64,000 nucleotides of DNA from Plasmodium malariae. Its lineage: Eukaryota; Apicomplexa; Aconoidasida; Haemosporida; Plasmodiidae. The stretch covers positions 248,001-312,000 of the forward strand of contig NC_041788.1 of NCBI RefSeq assembly GCF_900090045.1, written 5' to 3'. The position numbers were made by a program, and so were the translations under genes. Shown in pieces: positions 51,235-63,205 of the stretch. Numbering within the stretch: position 1 is the stretch's first letter; each line of letters begins with the position of its first letter. The notes beneath the pieces are model-generated. The model worked only from the letters and a program-made list of their open reading frames with translations. It did not search any database and was not told where the DNA came from.

Positions 51235-54200
51235 AAGCCAAAGTAAAATATTAAGATTAACGACCTCTCATAAGGCTTTTACGGAAAAATGATTCCTTTA
51301 AATTTTTGAACTCAATCCAGTTACATTGATGTAAATGAAACTTAAGTATTTAAAATTTCATAAAAACTTCTATTATATATGTAATATATGGATTATACAC
51401 TTTTCAGTTTTTATCTAATAAAATCCTTTTTGCGTTATTCATATATCGCTTAGTTTAAATAGTACATTTATAAGTATTCTGTTCATTTATATGGTAATCT
51501 TTTCATATATTCCATAATAAAATGTAAATTTTTAACTTATTCTTTTTTTTCTTCATTTTTTTTTTTAATTTTATATGTGAGATAATCGCTTGTATATTCT
51601 TGTATTAATTTTTTTGTCGAAGTTATATTTTTACTAATAATTTTATTTAGTTTTTTGATTGTATATAATGTTTTACATTCATTTGTAATTAAATACGTAT
51701 GTAATTTTTAAAATATATAATATTCTTAAATTTTATAGTTGTCATCTCTACGTGAGTTAATTTAGCATTTTTTCACAAATCAGTACTACATGTAAATTTA
51801 CATAATTTACCTGAGAAAAACAGTATACTAGATAATAAAATGTTTTAATTAAATATATAAATTAAGTTCATAATAATTTTCACTCAGTAGAAATATTCCA
51901 TATTTGTAACGTTTAATATTTTCACATAATATAACTTTTTTGACCGGTAAATAAAGTATAGAATTAATTCCTTTGTGTTATAAAAAATAACGTTATTTAA
52001 AGATCATTTATTAAACATTTTTGCATTAATCCATATATAATTTTAATTATTTGTATTGCTTTTTAGATTATTCTAATCAAGTAATTAATTTTCATTTTAT
52101 TTATTTTGTTAAATCTTAATACCTAAGTTTTTTCTTTACCTTACATTCCAAATAATACATAAAGTTAATTCAGAATAATAAAGTTAATTGAATTATATAT
52201 ATATATATAATTTTTTTTTTATTACGTAACTTATTTTTCCTTTTATTATTATTAATTTTTATGCAGTTCTATAATTTAAAATGTTTAAGGTACTTCTATT
52301 TCAGCCATCTATATTAGGATTACTACTAAAAATATAAAATTTGAAAGAATATATGAAATTCCATGATAGTAAATAGAAAAGGAACCATCAAGATAAATTA
52401 ATAAATATTTATAATTTCAAAGTTAATTTTTCCATTACAACCTTTTATAAGTGACATATGGATTTCGTTTTGACATATTTTCCATTTTTGAATTGAAATA
52501 TATAGAAATCAATAATTTTTATGAGGTAATAATAACAAATAATATGCACGATTTTTCATAATTTATTTTCATTATATATACTCTCCTTCAATTCTGTTAT
52601 GCTAAACGTGCACTCGACAAATTACTTATGTAGTATATCTAAGAGTTAAATTAAACAAAATCTGAATAAATATATATAAAATACTTCTTGTAAATCCTGT
52701 AACTTTTCAGTGAATCCTTTATTGAATAGTATATCAAGTACAAGTTAATGTATTATATTTACTGTTATTATAACATTAATTGGTGTTTTCAGATCACGTA
52801 TCCATTTAGAATATTGTAACGGAATATGATATTACTCACTAGCATTTATTAACTATGTAATTATATGAATAAAAGTTTATATCACAAAGAATTATTCATA
52901 TTTTATGTAACGCGAGAATATTCGTAATTTTGGGAACATTTTGTTAAAGTGATGGAATATTATATATTATTTATTTTGTTCATTAAACAGCTAATGTATT
53001 CTGTATTTTTGCAAATATTTTAAAATGTGTATTATTATTTGAGTTATAATACGTTCTATATTATATTTTATTATGTATAATATAGCACATATTGTTGGGT
53101 GCACTTAAGTTTATTTATTTTAAGTATTATTAATTCATAATGGCTATTAAAATGGTTTAAAAGAGATCTTTATAGATGCATTGCATTTTAATATTCACCA
53201 TATAAAAATATAAGTTTAAAACATAAATATTTAAAAAAAAATAATATAGTCTAAAAGATTTTATTTATAGATTTCCGAACAATTAACTAATTTGCCACTC
53301 ATATATAACAGACATTTGTAGGATAATCATGTATTCCATGATATATTCTATTAATAATAAAAATAGATGCCTTCAACTTTCGTTACATTTTATGCATTTT
53401 TATTTGAATTTTTATAGTCAGAATGTATCTATTCCCTTTATAAAATATATACCTTATGTTACATTTTATTCGTTTCATTAATTAGAATGTAATTAACTTT
53501 TTATTAATTGAAAGTCTTAGTTTACAATAAAATATAAAGTAGTGATGAATAAAATTATCATTCAATCATAAATTTCCATTTTATCATTGTTCGTTCCTTA
53601 TATAAATAAGTAATACTATATCATAATATTTATATATGACCTAAGCATACTTGAACAAGTATTTCATGAATTAGTAACTTTATATCTTTTATAAAATTTG
53701 TTCATAATATATTCAATATATGAAATATACGAATAACACGTACTATTATAAGTAGTTCTAGTTAATCTATAATTGTTACAATTTATTATAGAATATTGTA
53801 CCGAAAGATCTAATAATTCTATATATAATAATATTTTTTAGTAATGAAATATATATATCATGCAAATATATGATATATCTATTGATATATTATACCATTT
53901 ATTGATGCACGATATCATATAATAATAATGCGTTCATTTATGTACTAAGAATAATTTACAAATGATATTAATTTTTTTTTATTTTACAAAGAACTAGATT
54001 TTTATAGTATTAAAGGATGCTTTTTCTATGCCATACAACTATAAAATTATAAAAAAATAGTAAGCTTATGAGCTTTTTAATTTTCTTGTTTACCATAGTA
54101 GCAAAAATATTTTAATATATTACATACTAATTTCTTTTAGGTAAATATTATACATCCTTTGTTCTCTATAAAGATAAAAATATATGTTCCCAAAACAATT

Positions 54201-54330
54201 TGATCAAGATGGAGCACAATCAAACTGTGTACTGTTGTAAATTATCCTGATTTAGCATAATTAATTATTATTAAATATTAGTTTTCATTGCTAATATACT
54301 AACTCATATATTAACGGGATACTATTTAAA
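51235..54330. other. 3' flank of exported gene C and spacer
   Basis: Homologous to the A and B flanks to about 52.9-53.1 kb. After that no similarity to the other blocks was recognised, and no gene is seen. Confidence 0.5.
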
Positions 54331-54840
54331 TTATGTAGGATTTCATACCAACGGATTAATACAAGAAAGTAAGAAAAAAAAAAAGGTTATAATTTAATTA
54401 TTCGTTATACATATATCACTGGAACAAAATATATACACTTTGAATCATTACATACAAAAAAGAGCATATTTATTTTTAATTTAATTGTAATAATACATTT
54501 TTTTAATTATCAAAACATATAGTCATTTTAAACTAGTACAAAATAAAAAATCGAAACAATTTTTTATTTAAAATATAAATAATAGCATTTCAACAAAGCT
54601 ATATGAACTCTGCTACTTCATATTAATTATAACATACAAATAAATATTGTTCATTAGAATATATTTAAATACAGAAATATATATATTTTTCTATAATACT
54701 TAAGTTGATTAATACTATAAAATAAAAATTGAAAAAATAATGAAACATTAAAATTTACAAAAAAACTAAGAATATATTTTTTTACTGCTGTGCATCAAAT
54801 ATACTATATAAATTTTAGGTGCATTTACAAAATTTAAGAA
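54331..54840. repeat. left copy of a 0.5-kb direct repeat
   Basis: Aligned by eye with 56241-56760: both begin with ATGTAGGATTTCA / ATGCAAGGTTTCA, continue through a matching AAGAAAAA...GTTAT...TTAATTATT stretch and a TATTAATTATAA(A/C)...CA(A/C)A(C/T)A stretch, and end near GTGCATCAAA. The offset is about 1.91 kb. Identity looks moderate, perhaps 65-75 percent. Confidence 0.6.
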
Positions 54841-55049
54841 ATAATATAAATGTTTATTAAATATATCCCTCAAGACAATACATATATAAGTACATATTAA
54901 AGGGTACACTAAAAAAAGAAACATATTCCTTATTAATCGTTTTGCAAGTCAATGTTTTAATTTTACTATAAAGTAATTGGAATTTTTACTAAATCGTTGA
55001 AAAAGAAATCAAATAAGTATAAGTGAATTTTCAAACATTTACACGTATA

Positions 55050-56030
55050 ATACTCACAGAAAGATTCTTGTAAATCTTTAAAAAACACGTCTCTATTTTA
55101 ATGTCCTTAAAATTTTATGTATTTATGATTATAATATACGTATACGTAAGAACCAAACTTTTATATAACATGAAAATTATATATTACTCTTATCTAAGAA
55201 TATGTGATTAATATTATTCTTTTTCCCCTTAATGATTATATATCATTTAAATTTTGGTGTGTTCTTATACAATTATTTACTCAGACATTTAATATGAAAA
55301 TGTAAATTTTTAAATTATTCTTTATTTTATTATTTTTTTTATTTATATATATAGTAAGGCTTCTCATATATATTTGTTTCAGTTATTTTCCCAAAAATTC
55401 TAATTTAACTATTTTTTTTATGAAATTTTTAAATTGTTGTCTTTTTGTTTATTATTTTAATTGAATAACAATATATATGTTAATTTTAAAATTTTGGACA
55501 TTATTAATCTTTAGAATTATCTTCTTTGTATGAATCATTTCGATAAATTTGTAGAACAGATGTTGTATGCTAAATGCGAAGAATTTTATTAGAAGAACAT
55601 TGTACTCGATATTATTGTGTTATAATAATATTCATAAAAATTATTTCTTAACATAAATCATCTTCATGAAGAAATTCAAATATTTTCAGATTATTTATTC
55701 CTACCAGATGGAAAAGTTTTATGGCAAGAAATTGCTTCTTCTATAATATATACAAAGACATTATGTCATGTTTATTTATTAAGTATCCATATTTAACTGA
55801 CCTCAATAATTATTTTATTTATTTTTTTATATCTTATATTATTCTATTTCGTTAATAATTTTTTATCTTATTTATTTTGTTGATCCATATTGCCTAATTT
55901 TCTATTGTATTAATGTTTCCCCCACTAAATGTATAATATTAATGAAGATTCAAGTTAAATGTGTTCCCTATATTTTTTTTTTTTATCATATTTTTTTTTA
56001 CATCATGATTAACTACTAAGTATTAACATG
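55050..56030 (+). repeat. orphan 3' flank of the exported-gene family (partial copy D)
   Basis: Starting with a stretch resembling the first 60 bases after the exported-gene stops (GATTCttgTAAAtcTTT), this kilobase follows the same series of landmarks as the A, B and C flanks. These are the AATGTAAATTTTTAA stretch near 55.30 kb, a TATGTTAATTTT...TTTAGAATTATC stretch near 55.46-55.52 kb, and an ATTTGTAGAACAGATGT region. No coding remnant of the exported protein was recognised immediately upstream. Confidence 0.5.
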
Positions 56031-56240
56031 TTACAAAGTACTTTTTTTATGATAATTATTGTGCATTCACTATATAATATAAAAAGTGAATTACAAGTAC
56101 TATCACAGTTTTATCTTATAAAGAAACACATTTATACTAAATATAAATATTGACTATCGTGAATTAACGTATTTAATTATTAATTAAAATTCATAGTAGA
56201 TTGAAAGGTGTTTATACAAAAATTAATAGGATAGTGCCTT

Positions 56241-56760
56241 ACAAATTATGCAAGGTTTCACAATAATGGGTTAATATATGCGAGAAAAAATAACAAAAAA
56301 ATGTTATCATATTATAATTATTAATAATATACACATTCGTGCAACATATTATATACTTTTTTTCCAATAAATACAAAATAATAAATACTTGTTATCAATT
56401 TAAAATTAATAGAACATATTTTTAATTTAGTTATTAAATTATCATTTTAGATTATAACGTATTATATAAAATGTAGAGCATTTTCATGCTAACAAAAATT
56501 ACCGCGATTTTATTAAATTATATGAATTCTTCTATTGTATATTAATTATAAAGCACAAACACATATTTGTCATATGATTCTAACTACATAAAACATATAT
56601 ATATATATATTATACCACGTTCATTTAATTAGACTTAAAAAATATTTAAATTACATATTATAAGCAATAAATTTTTCAAATTCTCAAATGACTAAACATA
56701 ATATTTTTCATTCGTGCATCAAAAAAGACCATATATTTGCATACGTATTTATAAAATTAT
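56241..56760. repeat. right copy of a 0.5-kb direct repeat, 3' flank of fam-m
   Basis: Partner of 54331-54840. It lies directly downstream, in the gene's own direction, of the minus-strand fam-m gene. The left copy may therefore mark where another fam-m gene once stood. Confidence 0.55.
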
Positions 56761-56867
56761 GGAGATGATAGTTATGTTTATTAATAATATATTACTAAAT
56801 ATATTATATACGTTAATTTCTATTAATAATTTCATTAGAGAAAAATATATATTCTATATTTTTTATT

Positions 56868-57763
56868 TTACTCAATCATAAACTTTATTTTTTTATATTT
56901 TTCATTATTTATTAAAATCTTAGGAATTGTTACTATAATTATGATACCTAATATAACGATAATTATAGAAAATAAGACTAGAAAAATACTTATATATTGA
57001 GCATTCGTTAAACCTGCAATTTTCTTTATAAGTGTACATAATTCCTGAATTGGTTTTATCTTTAGAAGATCATCCACCAATTTTAATCCTTTTAATATGG
57101 TTAATCCTATTCCCAGTAATAATATAAGAAATAAAATAACAAATCCAAATCCGTAACTTTTAAATTTTATTTTTTTTAAAGCTATATCGCATATTCTGTT
57201 GTTTCTTTAAAGGAAATTATCATAATCCTTTTTTTTTATCAATTTTTTTTCAATATGGAAATATTTTCCATCAAAAATTCCATTATCATAATCCGTAACT
57301 TCTGTATAGTATTGTGCTTTATTTAATGAAGATCTATTAGATTGCATATTTATTCCTTTTATTATTACTTCATTATTAGATGTACATTTTTTCTGAAACC
57401 CTGCATTATTATTTATGTGTTCTTTTATCTCAACAAAACTTGAATCCTTATCATATTTATATTTAGCTAGTAATCGATTACTTCTTTAATAAAATTTTAT
57501 GCCATTATTGTGCTCCTCATACAATGATTTGTTAAGAATACTCTATAAAAAATAAATAAATAAGTGCTTTTATTTAATAGTATGATAAATATATTGGTAG
57601 GAAATCGTTTCAGCAATAATAAAGCACACACAAATAAGAATAACACAAATATTATAAAATAATATTATCATATCACATCATTGAAAATATAAAATGTACA
57701 CGTTAAAAGTATAACAGCAGATATTTTAATAGATAAGAATGCTTTAATTTTTTGTTTCATCAT
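56868..57763 (-). pseudogene. fam-m protein pseudogene (two in-frame stops)
   Basis: Minus-strand exons are 57763-57677 (29 codons, starting MMKQKIKAFLSIKI) and 57542-56868 (225 codons including stop). The intron is 134 bases with gt/ag. The sequence follows the fam-m plan. A hydrophobic leader is followed by SILNKSLYEEHN at the start of exon 2, then the export-type motif SNRLLAKYK (R at codon 52), a charged region, then the strongly conserved core LNKAQYYTEVTDYDNG, FDGKYFHIEKKL, KKKDYDNFL, ICDIALKKIKFKSYGFG. Two transmembrane segments (about codons 161-179 and 212-234) complete it. Lesions are TAA at 57486-57488 (codon 48, just before the export motif) and TAA at 57207-57209 (codon 141, in the FL*RN position that is normally open). 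fam-l and fam-m are large P. malariae-specific exported or surface families with predicted RH5-like folds. This is the best species marker in the window. Confidence 0.9.
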
Positions 57764-60700
57764 ATAAATATTTAATATTCTGATATATTCCTTAAAAAAA
57801 AAGTTAATAATAATAAAACAAACTTCTAATTATGGAGGATGCTACAATTAATTTAAAATTTTTTTTTATTATCGTTTCGTAAATATTCAATAAATTATAT
57901 ATAATTTTAATACATTTTATTGTATGTACAAGAATATATAACTTTATAAAAATATTATACAATATCTGTCTTAATTTTATTTAAATATAGAAAAATAAAC
58001 TTTCATTAAAATAAAATAATATGAATTCATTTATAATTATTCGAAATATATATAGTTGTTTATTTTGTATGTAAAAATCCTATATCAATATTTACATTAT
58101 GAGCTATAATATATAAGAAATTTAAATATTAACTTTTTATCAGTACATAATATTTTTTATTAATTATTTACAACAAAATAAATGCACATTAACTTTCTAA
58201 TAATATTTCATTTAATGATTATAACATGTAAAAACCATCTTTATTACAAGAATTTTAGAAAACCCGATATTTTTGTATTTTTCGTATTAACTTCTTATAT
58301 TATATGTATTAAGGAATAAATAGTAATTTATGCTAAAGTTTAAATAGAATATCACACACAATGATATTTTATTTTTTCTAATAAATATATTTCAAGTATA
58401 TTTTAAAAATATGATTTATTTATAATAATAATATAAGATATATTTTTTTTATTTTATAATAACACGTAGATTACAAAAATATATAATAATAGTTAACAGA
58501 AGTACTTTAATTTATTTTTTTTTATGACATAAAAGGGAAGCAACAAAACAGTTATATATATGTTATATAATCATTCTTACAGTAAGAAAAATATAATATA
58601 AAATAATGATTGAATAATTCTATAACTTTTTCTATTTATTATCATGTATAATACAAAAAGTTTAGTCGTCCATACTTTTCTATCCCTCCAGTATAGGTCT
58701 AATTTAACTGTAAAATATATTACCCAATTATTATATTATACAATTTTTTTTACATTTTTATATATACATATACTTTTATTCATATTTTTATTGATTAATA
58801 TAACATCAAAGATTTCATATAATAAAATTTCAAAAGAAATAAGTGAAAAATATCCTTTCGGATTAATTAAATAGTTTTAGGATGATAATAACTTTAATGC
58901 TGTAAAAATGAAGAGAATGAATAAAATCCATTCTATTCAATAAAATCTCAAAAAAAATTTTAATTTTATTCTTCCTTTAACTATTATCAATTTTTATATT
59001 AGTTAAAAGATAAAATAGATTTCAGTAAAAATAATAATATCGTATGCACTTGTTAAAAATTATAAATATAAAAAATCTAAATTTTGTACTTATAATTAAA
59101 AATATTCTGAATATTACTCAATTTTATGCTGTATTCCTCTAAATATAAGTATACTAAAAAGTATCATAAGTAAAAAAAGAGAATTTATTTCTTTTATATA
59201 AATTAAAAAAATTTGAAATACTACAAAATATAGTTAAATAATATATTAAACGTTATTTCCAAATGTTTTCTTTATATCCACAATGACTTCACATTTTTCC
59301 TTGTATGTATACATCCTTTAATTATGAATTAAAATTAATTTATAGACAATAATTTCTTATATTATGTATTATTATATAATTCAATATTATATTTCACATT
59401 CTTTTAGTTAATTATATACTTTTAATAAGTACCAAAAAAAAGTTAATAATAAACTTATATTGACATTAATTTTAGTAATGAATAGTATAATTTCAAAAAT
59501 TTAATTTAATTAAATTATATTTTTAAAGCATATTTTTTAAAAATTCTTCTAAGGTACCTTTCTTTTTTTATTTGCTTAAATTTTATAAAGACTAATATAA
59601 TATCACTTAATATATTGTATTGATATTATAGATTCAGAAAACAATTGGGTTATATATAAAATATGTAACATACAAAAGTTTAAATATATTTAAATTCAAA
59701 ACGTTTATATTTATATTAACTAATTATATACTATAACGAATATTTTGTATTCCATTAATGATAATTTATAATATAAAAATAATGATTACTAATATTTTCT
59801 ATTATTCATAGCGCTTATTTTTCTTCATGCTACAAAGTTACTATGATATCAATCATAGGAATAAAAATAAAATATATTTTTTCAAAATTTAATTTAATGA
59901 ATATTCTTGCTAACTTTATTTTGTCTTACGATACATATATATCATACGTTATATAAATACTTATATTCACATTTCATTTTTAATATTATTAGATATTCTA
60001 ACATTTATAATTTTTTTTTTTTTTTATATTATTTAAAAATGAATGTTATATTTACATATTTTATGTATTCACATTTTAATTGTCATAATTATTTTTTATA
60101 TATTTTATTTAATAACTCAGAAAATACATTAAATAATATCTATAATTTCGAGGGTCCTTTAATTAGGAAACATTATTTAATTCACGACATAATATGGAGT
60201 CAAGATGTTTACTATTTTCAAGAATAATTTTTTTCAATAACACTTACCTTTTTTTTTTCTTTTTATTTAACATAAATAATATTTTTACTAACCTACTTAA
60301 TTCTTCAAAAAAAAACTTATATTTTTTTACAATTAATATAAAGAAGAAAAAAAATACTTTAAAAATCAGTTTTTTGTAAAATTCATATTTCTCAAATTGA
60401 AGTTACGAATATTTAAATAATATATACATTTCTGTTCAATTCTATGATGGCAACAAAAACGTTTTTACTGTTACATTCTTTGTTATTATTGGTGTAATAC
60501 TGCTTAACAAAAAATAATAAGGATATAAATATATATATAACCCATATATAAATACTAATTTAATTATTAATACATATCCCAATTCTTTCTTTAAAATATA
60601 ATGACTGAAATATTCGTTTTAATCATCATTAAATATAATTATAAATAATATTTTTTTAAGGAATTCAAATTTTTTGAGTACATTTTTCATTATGTCTAAT

Positions 60701-63205
60701 TTAAAAAAAAAAATAAGAATTAATTTACAATTATGTTTATTTAAGATTATTGAAGTACTCAATTTAAAAACTATTTCGTTAATAATAATAATAAATGGTT
60801 CATTGTATGAAGCATTTTCATTAATATATATACGTCCATTTAATATTTTATTTTTTCTTTATATAAATTAGTAAATCTTCAAAAATATTCTACATTAAAT
60901 GCTTTTATATATATATATATATTTATTTATTTAACTTATCACGTGGAAATTAATATAATCAGTATATTGTTTTATTTTTATTCATTTTATATTTATTTGG
61001 TGAAATGATAAAAATTAATTATATTCAAAAAACATTTTTACCATAATTTGAATATAAATGGATATATTTTTTGGTAATACCATTGTTCTGCTTCATATAA
61101 TATCTGTATATATATTATAAAATTAATAATGTATATATCATTTTTTCGTAATATATAAATATTTTGCTATTAAATTTGAACGCTTATTTATCTTAATTTA
61201 TAATATTGTTCTTTTGAATGAGCTTTTATTTATATGTGCCATAATTTATATACATACTCCATGTATATTTGTGTTTTCTGGAACACTGAATATTAAAAAA
61301 AAATATAATATACTAAAAGAACAAAGAATACTTCTAAAGGAATATTTTATGATTATAATATAAATTTAATAATCTTAAAATACAATATAATTTAACGTGC
61401 TCCTAATATTTCATATAATATAAAATATATTAGTTATATAGTTTATTATGTATAATATACATGCATATAAACATTAAGGGTAAATAATTCTCTACTAATA
61501 AATATGATATATTAATGAAATAAGGGAAAAATTAAAGAATATATAAATAAATATATTTATATAATATATATAAATTTTACCTCTTAATATTATTATCAAT
61601 AACTATGCCGAATATTCATTATATTTTAAGAATTAAATGAAATTTATTAAACACTTATAGATTTGTGGGCTTATTTCGTAAACTAATGAACCTCTTTAAA
61701 TACTTCATTATATGCATAATTATAAATAATCAATAAGCATTAGAATGATAATTTTATTTTATTTTTTTTATTTTACTATGAAAAAATATTATTCCTTCGT
61801 ATATAACTAATATTTAACATACATTTATACGTAAAAGTTATTCTAAATCTCTATAATTACTCTTGAAAAGTTTTTAACATTTTTCAACAATAAATATATT
61901 AAAATTATTTATTTGCTAAAGTAAGATAATTTGCATTATTAACACATTCTTGTGATGCATCTTTATTGAAATTTTCTTTTAAAAGTGTTTTATTTAAAGA
62001 ATATATATATATATATATATATCCCACAAATATCGTGTTCTTATTATATATGTTTGATAAAAACAACATAATTTTTATTTCTTTTTTAACATTTATTTTT
62101 TATTATGATTGTCGCACATATAGATATTCCTAAGAGGAAATTAATTCGAAATATTTCTTAATTCAAATAGTTGTCCACTAACTTATTAAACAATTGATTA
62201 TTAAAACAGTAAACATTTATCATTATTATGCATTACTATTACAATATTAAATGAATATCTCTATTTAATTTTCAGGTACTATTAGTAAAAAATATATATA
62301 ATACAGTGATTTTTTTGATCTATGGGATAAATTACACTTATTAGTAACATTATAATGACAAGAATATTCGTAAAATTTATTAAATTAAATATAATATTTT
62401 TGTAAAATGAAAAAATATATTTATACAAAAATAAAAATATACTAAGTTTTTATTCTCTTACATTTTAAATATTCAAAAATTATCATTGTAACACATATTA
62501 TATTTACATATACTTACATACTTAAAAATGAACAACTATATATATCTGTTTATAATCGTCAAATATTAGGACTTAATACACTTGTAGTTTCTTATTTCCT
62601 TTCTATAATATTCATATGTCTATGAAAAATATAATATATATATTTATAAATAATATAGATAAAAAAACAGATAAATAATCTTTATTTTTTTAAACTATTG
62701 GTGAAATATTATTTTTAAAATATATTGCAAAAATTTATATACACTAAAATGTTAATGTATTATTAAATATGTAATATTTAGACTATCATCTTTTCATGTA
62801 ATAACTGTCATATTAACATAAATATCTAACAGAAATATTTATTTATAATTTCATTGTAAATCTTTATAATAATATAATAATGTATGATAAAACAACATGA
62901 ACTTTCTTAAATGAATACAGTTCATTCCTACTGATATACTATATATGCAACTGAAACATTATATAATATATTAATAAATTGATAATTTTTTTCTATAATT
63001 ATAAATTATTATAATTTTTCATAATGAAAGAACAATGTTGTTTACAAACATTATTAATAAATATTATTGTATATAAATGGTAGAGAATATAAAATACAAT
63101 ATAATATGTCTGTAAAATTAAGTTCAATTCATACTATAATAATTTATCCTTAAGGATTTCACTTATTCTTTTAATAAAATAACATACATATCTATTTTAA
63201 AATAT
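57764..63205. other. AT-rich gene-free spacer
   Basis: No gene is supported in 5.4 kb. It should contain the promoter of fam-m and the 3' flank of the right-edge PIR. Open frames at 58644-58874, 59907-60227, 60194-60379 and 60674-60871 are Ile/Phe/Tyr/Asn low-complexity translations of AT-rich DNA, with no splice partners and no recognised domains. A TA microsatellite lies at about 61999-62022. Confidence 0.6.

Larger units (their letters stand above)
40950..53100 (+). repeat. array copy C (broken PIR + broken STP1 + exported gene)
   Basis: The third copy of the unit, and the most compact: only about 0.66 kb separates the PIR and STP1 remnants, against 4.1 kb in B. The limits come from visible flank similarity to B (about 24.1 kb on the left and 39.6 kb on the right) and are approximate. 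Confidence 0.6.

Noticed and set aside
60444..60497. Short frame MMATKTFLLLHSLLLLV resembling a signal exon, followed by gtaata
   Set aside because: No downstream exon with coding character was found within 2 kb.
58644..60871. Open frames at 58644, 59907, 60194 and 60674
   Set aside because: Composition-driven hydrophobic translations without domains, splice partners or paralogues.
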